64,000 nt of DNA from Verrucomicrobiia bacterium (GCA_030427505.1 JAUICH010000002.1:267990-331989), one strand, 5' to 3'. Numbered from the stretch's first letter, positions 1-9,359 are shown. Translations and numbers: made by a program. Notes: a model not told the origin generated them from the sequence alone.

Positions 1-3000
1 GAGCGGCTGGAGAGTAAGTTCACGCAAGACGCGGACTTTTTGAAAGGCCTGGCAACTTCCTACTATGGCGCGGGCCGTGCCACTGACGCGCGGCGCGTGC
101 TGCAGCGGCTGGCCGATCTGCGGCCCTGGGACGCGGGGTCCCTCCTCGAACTGGGACTGTTGCAGAAAGAAACCGGCCAAAGCGAGGAAGCCTTCCGCTC
201 CTTTACCCGCGCCATTGAGGCGACTGAGGGGGAAGGGGGGGGCGAGCTCGTGGACGTCCTTTTCTCCGTGCCGGTCATCGATGGTGGCTGGTATAGCGGC
301 GCCGGACCCCGGCCCATCCGGAATGGCCTGGAACTGTTCGTCCAAGGGCTGGAGGAATACCGCCTGCTGGATCAGGACCTGCAAAGCACGCTGGTCGCCT
401 GGTTCCGGGCGCCCCGGCCGGAATTCAACCGCGTCCCTCAAGACAAGTCACTGGTTCGCCTGCGCGCGATTGAAGAGGCCGCCGAAATCAGCCGGGGGAA
501 TGGAGAGGGGAGCGCCTCCGCCTGGGCCCAGGGGTGGTTAAACACGTCCGCGGAATCTCTCACGGAGCGTCTCTGGGCCGCCTATCACGGCGGCCTCTAT
601 GACGAAACCCAGCGGATCATTCGCGAGCAGGCGGGGAATGAACACCGCCTCCGGGACCTGCTTCTCTACGCCCTGCTGACCCTCCGGATGGGTCAGGAAG
701 AAACCCTGGTTTCCTGGATGGAAGCGCCGGAAGACGAACTGGACCAGGCCAACCGCCACTTGGTGGCCGTTCTCTCCATTTTCCTCCTGGCTCGCGAAGA
801 CGATGGCGGCCTGGAAAACGTGGATTGCGAGAAGATTCTCACCCATCTGCAACTTCCCGAAACCGCTTCCAGCAATCTCGTGACCAATCTGGCCCAGGAC
901 GGCCGGCTGGAGTCCGCCCTCCAGTTGGGCCGGGCTCTATCGAACACGCAGGATACCGCGGGACCGGGCTTTTACTATTACCTGGCCCGGATCGCGGACT
1001 GGTTGAACGAGGACGCAGCCTACCGGAAGTGGTTGGAAAAGACCGTTTCGCTCTTGTTGGACGAGCCCCGGTCTTCGTTGACCCACGTCTACTATCCTGC
1101 CGTGGCGGAACTCTACTACGCCAAGGAGAGCGACACGGAAAAGGCCGCCCTCATCGCCACCCAGCGGAGGAAGCTGGAGGAAATCTACCCGCCCACCTCT
1201 GAAATCCGGCTGGAAGCCGAGACCTCTCTCTCGCTGATCGAGGACGATATCGATCAGGCCCGGCAACACATAGAAGCGCTGGTGGGCACTTGGTCTCGCG
1301 ACTTGAACACCATTCCCTCCGCCATTCAGGGCCGTTTCGCGGAGATCGATTACTGGGCACGGATGAGCCAGTTCATTGATGAAGCCGCGCGCCGCGCGCC
1401 CTTGCAGGATTCCTCCCGGGTGCTGCCTGGAGAACCCTACCTGTCCTCGGTGGTGCTGCCGCGTTCCGAAAGGGCGGGGCTGGAGTATTTCCAGTTCAAC
1501 CTGTCCCGCATGATCTGGGAGTTGGAAAACCTTTCCCAGCCGCAGCGGGAATGGCGGGTGAAGCGTTTCATGGTCACGCTGCCGGAGCCGGAACTGGGTC
1601 TGGAGGTGGCTAGTTCTCTGGAAGCTCACAGCTTTTTCCGCGAGGCCATCTCCATCTACCGCAGCCTTATTTTCCAGACACCGGAGGACTTCACCTTTGT
1701 CCGCGGGTTCTTCACCGCCTGCCGGGAAGCGGGCGAATACCAGCCCGCGCTGGACCTGATTAACCGCTACTACAGCGGCGAGTTGACGCGGTCCTCGGGC
1801 ATGACGCTGGCCTACCTCAGCGAAATGCAGGCCCTCTTCCTCAAACAGTCTGGTGACCGACAGGCGCTCATGGAACTGGCCCAGAGCGGTCCGGGCAAAA
1901 AGCTGGCCCTCCTGCCGGACGAACCGGTCACTTCTCGCGAAGAACTGACCCACGAGTTCCGCCGCGCGCTCGTGGACACCTACCTTCAAGCCGACGACGT
2001 GGAAGGCGCTCTGCGGGTGCTCGAAGACCTGCGCGACCGCAAGGAAACGAGCCGGGCGGACCACCTCACCGCCGCCAAACTGTTGATCGACCGGGACCGT
2101 TGGAAAGAAGCCCAGGGCTGGCTGGAAGAGATCGAGTTCGACCAATCGGATCAGTTCATCGAGACCATGGCCGTGACCCAGCTCTCAAATGTCTACTCCC
2201 GGCCCGAGATCGATGACAAAGAAGGCCTGGAACGGCTGGGGCGCGTCAGCCTGAAATATTCCGATCCCGAGTTGACCATCACGGTGGGTACCCGGCTTTT
2301 CGCCGCCGGCCGGTATGCCTCTGGCGACGGCTGCCTGCTCCTGCACGCGCGCAAGGCGGCGAACCCGGCCGAACGTGCCCGGCTGCTCGCCACGCTCATA
2401 GGCTTGCGCCTGCAATATCAGCCGGACCCGGTGCTGGTGAAAAGTTACCTGGAGACCTTCTTCGGAGGCCTGGAACCGGGTTTCGATGCCGCCGATGAGT
2501 GGGTGAACCTGGCGGGCAAATACCCCGATGCCGTTCGCGGGCCCTGGCGGGACATGCGGTCCGGGCTGCTGGACCGGAAAGAAACCCGGCTGGTGGCGCG
2601 CCTCACGGACGCTCAGCTGGATGGCGGTTGGGACGTCTTGGTGAATGAAGCGCTCCAATGGCCCGGCGTCACTCGTGCCGAGTGGGAACTGCTGGTGGAA
2701 GCCCTGACCGCCGCGGAGCATCCCGCGCTGGCGTTGCGCCTCCTGGAGACGCCGAAGGTGAAGGCAAACTCCCTCTTTGGCATGGACGCGGAAAAGCAGC
2801 TCCAGGTGTTGACCGCGTTGGACGCAAAGACCCGCATTGCGGAGCTCCATGTGCGGCTCGTGGCGGAAGCCTACGCGGAAGGGTTTCACCGGCGTTATTC
2901 GGTGGATACGGTGCCCAATTTCCACAGCCGCCAGTCACTGCCCCGTGCCTTTGCCAGCGCCGGTCTGCTGGATCAGGCGCACGCGCTCTACGGGGCTTAC

Positions 3001-3339
3001 TACCGTTCGCTTCCCCGCGTGTCCCGGGAACACACCGATTTTCTGGAAGACTACGCCCAGTTCTTGATTGGCCAGAAATACTTTGAAGAAGCGGAAGTCG
3101 TCCTGAGCCGCGCTTTCCGCAAGTCGCTGGGGTTGAACCCCTCCTTGCTGGTGGACCTGTACGATGCCTGGGGCCGGTTGAATTATCTGGACCGCGAACT
3201 GGCTAAGTATTTCCTGCCCTCCGCGGACCAGCGCCGTGCCATGGAACTGCGCCGCCAGCGAATGAATTCCCGCGCGGCCAACGCCTCCGCCGCCGGTGAC
3301 GGGCAGGTGGCTTCGGAACCTCTCGTCCTTGTGCGTTAA
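1..3339 (+). CDS. Large TPR-repeat protein, 5' end outside window
   Basis: The reading frame is open from the first base of the window, so the N-terminus and any signal peptide are missing; a TTG at position 40 is probably not the true start. At least 1112 residues are visible. The sequence is mostly amphipathic alpha-helical pairs rich in Ala, Leu, Glu and Arg, with recurring TPR-like spacing: an early unit around DARRVLQRLADLRPWDAGSL and late ones near LDQAHALYGAYYRSLPRVSR and FEEAEVVLSRAFRKSLG. No enzyme motif is seen. TPR solenoids are protein-interaction scaffolds, and very large ones are common in Verrucomicrobiota and Planctomycetota. The partner is unknown. The next gene starts about 80 bases downstream on the same strand and may be co-transcribed. 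The coding assignment is secure; the function is only a family-level call. Confidence 0.85.
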   Translation, partial: ERLESKFTQDADFLKGLATSYYGAGRATDARRVLQRLADLRPWDAGSLLELGLLQKETGQSEEAFRSFTRAIEATEGEGGGELVDVLFSVPVIDGGWYSGAGPRPIRNGLELFVQGLEEYRLLDQDLQSTLVAWFRAPRPEFNRVPQDKSLVRLRAIEEAAEISRGNGEGSASAWAQGWLNTSAESLTERLWAAYHGGLYDETQRIIREQAGNEHRLRDLLLYALLTLRMGQEETLVSWMEAPEDELDQANRHLVAVLSIFLLAREDDGGLENVDCEKILTHLQLPETASSNLVTNLAQDGRLESALQLGRALSNTQDTAGPGFYYYLARIADWLNEDAAYRKWLEKTVSLLLDEPRSSLTHVYYPAVAELYYAKESDTEKAALIATQRRKLEEIYPPTSEIRLEAETSLSLIEDDIDQARQHIEALVGTWSRDLNTIPSAIQGRFAEIDYWARMSQFIDEAARRAPLQDSSRVLPGEPYLSSVVLPRSERAGLEYFQFNLSRMIWELENLSQPQREWRVKRFMVTLPEPELGLEVASSLEAHSFFREAISIYRSLIFQTPEDFTFVRGFFTACREAGEYQPALDLINRYYSGELTRSSGMTLAYLSEMQALFLKQSGDRQALMELAQSGPGKKLALLPDEPVTSREELTHEFRRALVDTYLQADDVEGALRVLEDLRDRKETSRADHLTAAKLLIDRDRWKEAQGWLEEIEFDQSDQFIETMAVTQLSNVYSRPEIDDKEGLERLGRVSLKYSDPELTITVGTRLFAAGRYASGDGCLLLHARKAANPAERARLLATLIGLRLQYQPDPVLVKSYLETFFGGLEPGFDAADEWVNLAGKYPDAVRGPWRDMRSGLLDRKETRLVARLTDAQLDGGWDVLVNEALQWPGVTRAEWELLVEALTAAEHPALALRLLETPKVKANSLFGMDAEKQLQVLTALDAKTRIAELHVRLVAEAYAEGFHRRYSVDTVPNFHSRQSLPRAFASAGLLDQAHALYGAYYRSLPRVSREHTDFLEDYAQFLIGQKYFEEAEVVLSRAFRKSLGLNPSLLVDLYDAWGRLNYLDRELAKYFLPSADQRRAMELRRQRMNSRAANASAAGDGQVASEPLVLVR

Positions 3340-3418
3340 GGAGTTGTCCGCCCCAGCCATGGGGAGTAGCTTCCGGCCCCGATCATTTTCACCGTGTTCT
3401 GTCTGCCCTCTTATCCGG

Positions 3419-4114
3419 ATGAATCCTGACCTGCGCCAAGTTTCCACGCCTCCAGAAGATCAGTTGAAAGCCAGTGGATCGGGGCGCCGCGTGGCAGGTC
3501 TTTCGGCGGCCGCTGGTTGGGCGTTGCTGGCTGCCCTCTTCCTGGGAACGGCGTTGACTTCCGTCTCCTGCGTTAAGCGCACCGTGAAGTCTACCCGTCA
3601 GAAAATCACCATCGTCGGCGAGGAGGAATCGATCGGGAAAAAGCTGAACGATCAGCAGGAAGCCTTCAACGACAAGCGGCGGAGCGAGTACGAATCCAGA
3701 GCCTTCGATCCGGGCGGAAAAGAGCAGGGCAAAGAATCTTTCCGCAATGCCCGCATTATCGACAAGCGTCAGTACCGCCAGCCGGAGTATTTGGAACGGC
3801 AGCAGTTCGACGCCAAAGAGGCCAAAACCAAGACGGCCCGCGAAGCGGACTTCGATAACTTCCGAGCCGCCGAAGCCGGCCAGAAGGCCCGGACCAAGGA
3901 CACTGGCCTGATCGACCGGATTCTGCCCGGCAAATGGTTTCAGGGTAGCGACAAGGAATACCGCACCTCCACCTATCGCGAGGCCGCCGATGCCCAGGCC
4001 CAGGCCCCCAACGCCAACCTGGCCCCCGTCATTGACCCCATCACCCAGGAGTATCGCGAGGGAAACCTCGAGATGGACGAAGTCAAAAAACTCCTCAATC
4101 CAGGCGCCTACTAG
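3419..4114 (+). CDS. Putative exported lipoprotein, charged, unknown function
   Basis: The start is taken at the ATG at 3419 (about 231 residues), because the upstream part of the frame overlaps the preceding gene and looks non-coding. A hydrophobic segment at roughly residues 27-50 (GWALLAALFLGTALTSVSC) ends in a cysteine, which resembles a lipoprotein signal, although position -3 is Ser rather than the usual Leu or Val. The mature part is strongly charged (Lys, Glu, Arg, Gln, Asp) and probably helical, with repeated short motifs such as DKRRSEYESR and DKRQYRQPEY. I do not recognise a family. Its stop codon coincides with the left end of a MITE-like element, so the element has inserted at or just after the end of the gene and may supply its 3' end. 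Confidence 0.6.
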   Translation: MNPDLRQVSTPPEDQLKASGSGRRVAGLSAAAGWALLAALFLGTALTSVSCVKRTVKSTRQKITIVGEEESIGKKLNDQQEAFNDKRRSEYESRAFDPGGKEQGKESFRNARIIDKRQYRQPEYLERQQFDAKEAKTKTAREADFDNFRAAEAGQKARTKDTGLIDRILPGKWFQGSDKEYRTSTYREAADAQAQAPNANLAPVIDPITQEYREGNLEMDEVKKLLNPGAY

Positions 4115-4306
4115 GGTGTGTGGACAAATTGGCGGACCGCCCGGCGCGAGGCCATTTTTCGGCTGGCAAGGCGCGCCGAACGCCGTTGGGTGACCCCAAT
4201 AGAGTGAGGCGGAACGCAGCCAGGCGTAAAATTCGCCGCTTGCGGGGCTGATTCTGTCTTCCTTTTTCATCTATTCCGGGCGGTTCGGGAATTTGTCCAT
4301 ACACCC
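4113..4306. mobile_element. MITE-like inverted-repeat element, copy A
   Basis: This stretch of about 194 bases has near-matching terminal inverted repeats: left 4113-4144 (begins AGGGTGTGTGGACAAATT) and right 4276-4306 (reverse complement begins GGGTGTATGGACAAATT, and both continue to ACCGCCCGG). It has no coding capacity for a transposase. The inside carries a core, 4154-4229, with ATTTTTCGGCTGG, CAAGGCGCG, GAA, GTGA and AACGCAGCC in order. The same order of short blocks occurs in the element at 58911-59112, although the terminal repeats differ. It starts in the stop codon of the upstream gene and ends about 150 bases before tyrS. No clear target duplication is visible. Whether it moves by a trans-acting transposase is inference. 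Confidence 0.65.
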
Positions 4307-4459
4307 AAAAAGACTTTCCAAGTCTCCCCCTCTTCTTGTCTCCCTGTCTGGCGTAAGACTCCAGCCCCGCTTCGTCGCTCCCGCTCCTAACAACCAACGT
4401 TCCCTTCAGGCCACCAAACCACTTGCCAAGGGAGCCCCTTGCGGTTTCTTTCGCCCATC

Positions 4460-5644
4460 ATGAGCCCCGGAACGGCCACGGAGCAGCTGGAAGCCCTCCT
4501 GCGCGGCACCGCGCAAGTTATTAACGAGAAAGACCTCCTCACCAAGCTGGAGCGGGGCACGCCCCTGCGCGCCAAGCTGGGGGTGGATCCCACCGCGCCA
4601 GACATTCACCTGGGTCACACCGTGCCCCTGGAGAAGTTGCGCCAATTCCAGGAGTTCGGGCATCAGGCCGTCCTCATCATTGGCGACTTTACCGCGCAGA
4701 TCGGCGACCCCAGCGGCCGGTCGAAAACCCGCCCCCAGCTCACCCGGGACGAGGTGCTGGATAACGCCAAGACCTACACCAAGCAGGCCTTCAAGATTCT
4801 GGACCGCGACCGCACGGAAATCGTCTTCAATGGCGACTGGTTCAATAAGATGACCTTCGCCGAGGTCATCGCCCTGAACGCCCGCGTCACCATGCAGCAG
4901 ATGCTGCAGCGGGAGGATTTCAAGACCCGCATCGCCAACGACCAGGAAGTGCGCCTGCATGAGATCCAGTACCCCCTCGTCCAGGGTTGGGACTCCGTCA
5001 TGGTGCGCGCCGACGTGGAGATCGGCGGCACGGATCAGCTCTTCAACATCCTCGTCGGCCGGGACATGCAGAAGTCCGAAGGCATGGAACCCCAGGTGGC
5101 CATGTGCGTGCCCATTCTGGAAGGCCTCGACGGCGTGAAGAAAATGAGCAAGAGCCTCGACAACTACATCGGGGTCAGTGACGAGCCGGAAGACATGTTC
5201 GGCAAGGTCATGAGCATCAGCGACGAGCTTATGGACCGCTATTACACCCTGCTCCTCGGTGAGAGCCGCGATCCGGAGGACCACCCCATGGACGCCAAGA
5301 AGGCCCTCGCCGCGCGGATCGTTACCCGCTACCACTCAGAAGAAAGCGCCACCAAGGCGCGGGAGAATTGGGAAACCCGCTTCAGCCAGCGCGACCTGGC
5401 CAGCGCCGATCTACCCGACTACGCCCTGGGCGACCGTCGCGACGCCGTGGGAGTCGTTGCCGATGCCTACGCCTCCATTTTTCAGACCAACCGTTCCAAC
5501 GGCGAAATCCGCCGCCTCCTCCAGCAAGGCAGCGTCCAGCTCAACGGCGAAAAACTCACCGATCCCAAGGCCGAACCCGCCTGGGCGGATGGAGACATCC
5601 TGAAGCTGGATAAGAAGCGCAGCGTGCGGGTGAAGGTGGGGTAG
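4460..5644 (+). CDS. tyrS: Tyrosyl-tRNA synthetase
   Basis: Charges tRNA-Tyr with tyrosine in the cytoplasm. The class I signature is present as PDIHLGHTVPL near residue 47, and the KMSKS loop is exact (KKMSKSLDNYIG, about residue 227). The VQGWDSVMVRADVEIGGTDQ segment is the conserved tyrosine/ATP pocket. The C-terminus is an S4-like RNA-binding domain (IRRLLQQGSVQLNGEKL). The PDIHLGHT form is typical of the TyrZ-like branch. I start at ATG 4460 (394 residues) rather than the TTG at 4439, because conserved sequence begins shortly after it. The 150-base leader between the MITE-like element and the start shows no T-box features that I can recognise. Complete and intact. Confidence 0.96.
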   Translation: MSPGTATEQLEALLRGTAQVINEKDLLTKLERGTPLRAKLGVDPTAPDIHLGHTVPLEKLRQFQEFGHQAVLIIGDFTAQIGDPSGRSKTRPQLTRDEVLDNAKTYTKQAFKILDRDRTEIVFNGDWFNKMTFAEVIALNARVTMQQMLQREDFKTRIANDQEVRLHEIQYPLVQGWDSVMVRADVEIGGTDQLFNILVGRDMQKSEGMEPQVAMCVPILEGLDGVKKMSKSLDNYIGVSDEPEDMFGKVMSISDELMDRYYTLLLGESRDPEDHPMDAKKALAARIVTRYHSEESATKARENWETRFSQRDLASADLPDYALGDRRDAVGVVADAYASIFQTNRSNGEIRRLLQQGSVQLNGEKLTDPKAEPAWADGDILKLDKKRSVRVKVG

Positions 5645-5706
5645 CGTTCATGATAAGCCATGGCGGCCTGAAGGGTCGCGTGTGGGTGGCTGCGGCTGCT
5701 TTTTCT

Positions 5707-6198
5707 CTAGGCGTCATGAAGTTTTTCAAACTCCCTCACGCAGGCCTCGTAATCCGTGCGATCGAAAGCCATGGGATGAAGTTCTTCGAACCAAGAGACT
5801 TCTTTGCCGACTTCCTTAGGATCAATAGTCATAGTCTTGTCGATTCCCAATCGTAGCCACCGAACCAGATCGCCCACCGGCATCACCTCCGCGATTATCA
5901 GGGAACAAGAGAAGTCCAGATCGTCCGGACACATCAGAATCGGAACTCTGGCACTCACACCCTCTATTGGGCGCATTCGCTCATAGACCACTTCTTGTTC
6001 CCGGGAATCATACATCCAGTTCAGCCAAGCTGGGACCAGGCCTTCTGTGGCGCTATCTGGTAAACGGACGCTGATAAAAAGATCCAGGGGCTCGTTGTCT
6101 ATTAAGATAGTTAGATGTGGATCGGCGATGTACTTGCTACGGCGCTTCGCTACGCAGATCGTATTCAGCGGTGTCAGTGGAGCGTTTAACGGGTTCAA
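5707..6198 (-). CDS. Hypothetical protein coupled to an exonuclease gene
   Basis: About 163 residues, no family recognised. The likely start is a TTG overlapping the TGA stop of the upstream exonuclease gene (TTGA), which suggests translational coupling. There is no ATG before residue 62, so the start is uncertain. The protein is soluble and acidic, with a central stretch around VPILMCPDDLDFSCSLIIAEV and a conserved-looking C-terminus (WFEELHPMAFDRTDYEACVREF). Base composition is noticeably less GC-rich than tyrS next door, and together with its partner it looks like an acquired two-gene unit. It is convergent with tyrS. Function unknown; close coupling suggests that it acts with the nuclease. 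Confidence 0.65.
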   Translation of the reverse strand: MNPLNAPLTPLNTICVAKRRSKYIADPHLTILIDNEPLDLFISVRLPDSATEGLVPAWLNWMYDSREQEVVYERMRPIEGVSARVPILMCPDDLDFSCSLIIAEVMPVGDLVRWLRLGIDKTMTIDPKEVGKEVSWFEELHPMAFDRTDYEACVREFEKLHDA

Positions 6199-6713
6199 AA
6201 CTTAATCTTCAACCCCATCTCTTCCTTCATTGCCAACAACGCCTCGGTGTTTCCTATCGCGTCGTCCACGGGATGGTGAGTGTGCCGGGTGCGGCGCAGG
6301 TGTTTGAAGTTTTGGAAGGTGTCTCCGGCCAGCCCCTTGTAGAGGCTTCCCAGGTTGGTGGAGGAAAACCCAAAAGGATTGGCTCCGGTGAAGTGGTGAA
6401 AGTACCAATTAATGAACTGCCAGTCGAAGCCGTTGTTGTCGGAGACGAACATCAGGCGATCCCGCGACACGTCTGCCAGCCAATCGGCGAAAGACTTCAT
6501 GACTCCTTCCGGTTTCGGAAACTCCAGGGTCTGTTCTCGCGTAAAACCACTCACCGCGAGCGCTTCGGGGACAAAGCGTTCCGAAATGGGACGGAGTTGC
6601 CCGTAGAACGTCCGGCCCAATCCTGGTTCGACCACTACCGCGCCAAAACAGACCATGGAGTAATCCCCCGGGATCGGCCCATCCGACTCTACGTCTACCA
6701 TGATGTAGCTCAT
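6195..6713 (-). CDS. DEDDh-type 3'-5' exonuclease (RNase T-like fold)
   Basis: Predicted 172-residue exonuclease of the DnaQ/RNase T superfamily, which removes nucleotides from 3' ends using two metal ions. Motif I is VDVESDG (D7, E9). Motif II is in SDNNGFDWQFINWYF. Motif III is the HHPVDDA segment, which gives the general-base His and the last Asp. I place the start at ATG 6713 because homologues of this small family usually begin just before motif I; an upstream ATG at 6764 is possible. There is no polymerase or other domain. The gene overlaps the following hypothetical by a few bases. Substrate (RNA or DNA) cannot be read from the sequence. Confidence 0.8.
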   Translation of the reverse strand: MSYIMVDVESDGPIPGDYSMVCFGAVVVEPGLGRTFYGQLRPISERFVPEALAVSGFTREQTLEFPKPEGVMKSFADWLADVSRDRLMFVSDNNGFDWQFINWYFHHFTGANPFGFSSTNLGSLYKGLAGDTFQNFKHLRRTRHTHHPVDDAIGNTEALLAMKEEMGLKIKF

Positions 6714-6798
6714 TGCATTCCTGGCTAAAAATCCGGACATCACGCTGGGAGTGACGTGGTCCATGCAGAGACTGAGAAGGAAAGCCTAACCCAAGGGC

Positions 6799-7515
6799 TT
6801 ACTTCATCAACACAATCGGCGCGCAATATTTGTCCGTGCGCAGAGTAAGCTCCTCACCCGCTTTGCATTCGCGGGCGCACACGATCCATTCCGCCGGGGA
6901 CTCGTTGCTCTTCAGGTAGTGCTCTTCCCGGACTTCCCGCCACCTGAGTTTCTCGATTTCTTTTCGCGACAGAATGCCATCCTCATTGCCGCTGGGTTCC
7001 TCAGTCCAGCGGGAGTAGAACGCCACGTAGACCATGCCGTCCGACTCCACGCGAAATTTGGTTGTTCCCGTGTGCTTGGAAACCGGCTGGGCGAAGCGGA
7101 TGGCCTGGTACGCATCCGGAATGTCCACCCAGACATAGTCCGCATCGCCGTAGAGCGGCACGCCTTTCTTCAGATCGGCGGTGGGAAAACCTTCCACCGT
7201 GACCTTCGCCAGCACGGGCTCCGGCGCCAGGGCGGACACTTTCGGCATTTTGGCTTCGGAGGGAAAGGCGGTTTTCAGTTCCCGTTCCACCGCCAGGGCG
7301 GCATCCAGGTCGCCCGCCTCGGTAAATTCGGTCTGTAGTTTGAGCAGTTCTTTCCGGTAGGTATCCCGGAGTGGCGCCGTGGCTTTTTCCACAGCGCGTT
7401 CGTAGCTCTCGCGCAAAGCGGCCAGCCGGCCGGCCCCGGGTTCGCCGTGCGAGGGAGAAGCGGAAAGAGCCAAGAGAGCGAAAGCCAGGGCGAGTAGCTG
7501 GAGGGAAGATTTCAT
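6799..7515 (-). CDS. Exported coiled-coil protein, unknown function
   Basis: With the start at ATG 7515 the protein is about 238 residues and begins with a good signal peptide (MKSSLQLLALAFALLALSAS, cleavage near SPSHG). Next comes a short coiled coil (residues about 28-75, RESYERAVEKATAPLRDTYR then LEVERELK-like heptads). This N-terminal layout is common in secreted proteins of Planctomycetota and Verrucomicrobiota. The C-terminal 140 residues form a beta-rich domain starting near PLYGDADYVWVDIPDAYQAI, which may bind a ligand or carbohydrate. The frame continues upstream of 7515, but that part has no signal-like features. Divergent from the sulfatase gene with a 143-base shared upstream region. 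No specific family recognised. Confidence 0.7.
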   Translation of the reverse strand: MKSSLQLLALAFALLALSASPSHGEPGAGRLAALRESYERAVEKATAPLRDTYRKELLKLQTEFTEAGDLDAALAVERELKTAFPSEAKMPKVSALAPEPVLAKVTVEGFPTADLKKGVPLYGDADYVWVDIPDAYQAIRFAQPVSKHTGTTKFRVESDGMVYVAFYSRWTEEPSGNEDGILSRKEIEKLRWREVREEHYLKSNESPAEWIVCARECKAGEELTLRTDKYCAPIVLMK

Positions 7516-7658
7516 GATCAGGGAGTTAAACGCTCCAGACATCCTAACCATGGAGGCGATCCGCAGGCAAGCCGCCCTGTCCCTGGAGGGCCGTCCCTTG
7601 ATCGCGGCGTTCACCTTCCATTGCCCTCTTTGGGAATCCGGTTAAGAGTAACGGGCTT

Positions 7659-9311
7659 ATGAAAAACCTGTATTCTACCTCCCCGGTACGGTTTCCGGCG
7701 CTTCTGACGGTGTTGGCCTTGGTGGCCGTCCTGTTGGCGTGGCCGGTGGTTCGCGCTCAGGCAGCGGACGCCCAGTCAAACGAACGCCCGAACATCCTTT
7801 TCATCTTCACGGATGACCACGCGCCCCACGCCATTGGCGCCTACGATGGCTGGCTGAAGTCCGTCAATCCCACGCCGAACATCGACAAACTGGCGGCGGA
7901 CGGCATGCTGTTCGTGAACAGCTTCTGCACGAACTCCATCTGCGGTCCCAGCCGGGCCGTGATCCAGACCGGGAAACATAGCCACAAGAATGGCTTCATG
8001 AACAATGGGAACAGCTTCGACTGGAACCAGCAGACCTTCCCCAAGCTCCTCCAGAAAGCCGGTTACCAGACCGCTATTTACGGAAAGTCGCACCTGAAGG
8101 GCGATCCGCAGGGGTACGACGACTGGGCCGTGCTGCCGGGCCAGGGCCTCTACTACAACCCGGATTTCTTTACGCCTGAGGGCAAGATCACCATCGAAGG
8201 ATACTGCACCGACATCGTGACGGACATGACCGTCAAGTGGCTGAAGGAAAAGCGCGACCCCAGCAAGCCCTTCATGCTAATGTGCCAGCACAAAGCGCCG
8301 CACCGCAACTGGATGCCGGCTCCCCGGCACCTGGACCTCTACGAGGACATCGAGATTCCCGAACCCGCGACGCTGTTCGACACCTGGGAAGACAACGCCC
8401 CTCCGGCCCGGAACCAGGAAATGGAGATCGACCGCCACATGCACCTGAACTTCGACCTCTTCGTGGATCTTACGCCGGAGTTCGACGGGAAATCCATTCA
8501 GGGCCGCTACGACAAGTCTGCTTGGAACAACATGCAGCGCATGACGCCAGAGCAAATGAAGGTCTGGCGCGATGCGTACGGCCCGCGTGACGAGGCTTTC
8601 CACGCGGCCAACCTCTCCGGCAAGGACCTCGTTCGCTGGAAGTATCAGCGCTACGCGAAGAACTACCTGCGCTGCATCAAGGGTGTGGACGAAAGCGTGG
8701 GTACCCTGATGGACACTCTGAAAGAGCTGGGGCTCTCGGAAAATACCATCGTCATTTATTCCTCCGATCAGGGCTTCTACGTGGGCGACCACGGCTGGTT
8801 CGATAAGCGCTGGATGTATGAGGAAAGCCTCAAGATGCCGCTCATCGTAAAATGGCCCGGGGTCACCCAGCCGGGATCCCGCAGCGAACTGATGGTCCAG
8901 AACCTGGACTACGCCGAAACCTTCCTGGACGTGGCCGGCGCGCCGATCCCGGACGACATGCAGGGGCGCTCACTGGAGCCGCTGCTGAAAGGGGCCAAGC
9001 CGGAAGACTGGCGCACATCCATTTACTACCACTACTACGAATACCCCAGCGTCCACATGGTGCCCCGCCACAACGGCATCCGCACGGAACGCTACAAGCT
9101 CATGCACTTCTACCAGTTCGGCGAAGAGTGGGAACTCTACGACCTGCGGGAAGATCCCGACGAACTCAGCAACGTCTACGGCAAGCCGGAATACGAAGAA
9201 ATTACCAAAGAACTGAAGGCCCAGCTAAAAGGCCTGGAGGAGAAGTACGAAGACGATAGCGACATGTCCGAGATGCCGGAAGACTGGCAGAAGAAAGTTC
9301 GCGAGAGCTGA
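7659..9311 (+). CDS. Secreted formylglycine-dependent sulfatase (S1 family)
   Basis: Hydrolyses sulfate esters, probably on polysaccharides, outside the cytoplasm. Residues 1-35 are a signal peptide (hydrophobic LLTVLALVAVLLAWPV). The metal-binding start of the fold is FIFTDDHAPHAIG (D52, D53). The formylglycine motif is CGPSR with Cys95, so activation by a formylglycine-generating enzyme is expected; none is encoded in this window. The conserved second metal segment is SSDQGFYVGDHGWFDKR. At 550 residues it has normal family length and is intact. It resembles N-acetylglucosamine-6-sulfatase/iduronate-sulfatase-type members, but the substrate cannot be assigned. Just after the stop there is a small hairpin and an 8-T run at 9324-9331 that may terminate transcription. 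Confidence 0.93.
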   Translation: MKNLYSTSPVRFPALLTVLALVAVLLAWPVVRAQAADAQSNERPNILFIFTDDHAPHAIGAYDGWLKSVNPTPNIDKLAADGMLFVNSFCTNSICGPSRAVIQTGKHSHKNGFMNNGNSFDWNQQTFPKLLQKAGYQTAIYGKSHLKGDPQGYDDWAVLPGQGLYYNPDFFTPEGKITIEGYCTDIVTDMTVKWLKEKRDPSKPFMLMCQHKAPHRNWMPAPRHLDLYEDIEIPEPATLFDTWEDNAPPARNQEMEIDRHMHLNFDLFVDLTPEFDGKSIQGRYDKSAWNNMQRMTPEQMKVWRDAYGPRDEAFHAANLSGKDLVRWKYQRYAKNYLRCIKGVDESVGTLMDTLKELGLSENTIVIYSSDQGFYVGDHGWFDKRWMYEESLKMPLIVKWPGVTQPGSRSELMVQNLDYAETFLDVAGAPIPDDMQGRSLEPLLKGAKPEDWRTSIYYHYYEYPSVHMVPRHNGIRTERYKLMHFYQFGEEWELYDLREDPDELSNVYGKPEYEEITKELKAQLKGLEEKYEDDSDMSEMPEDWQKKVRES

Positions 9312-9359
9312 TCGCGGGCGGGATTTTTTTTCGCGTCTCCTGAGAGAATTTCAGAGAAA

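Noticed and set aside
937..2145. Long antisense open frame (402 codons) inside the TPR gene
   Set aside because: It is a composition shadow in GC-rich DNA; the opposite strand encodes a continuous TPR protein and the antisense product has no domain or start signal.
4307..4459. T-box riboswitch upstream of tyrS
   Set aside because: The 150-base leader lacks a recognisable T-box sequence and a terminator/antiterminator pair.
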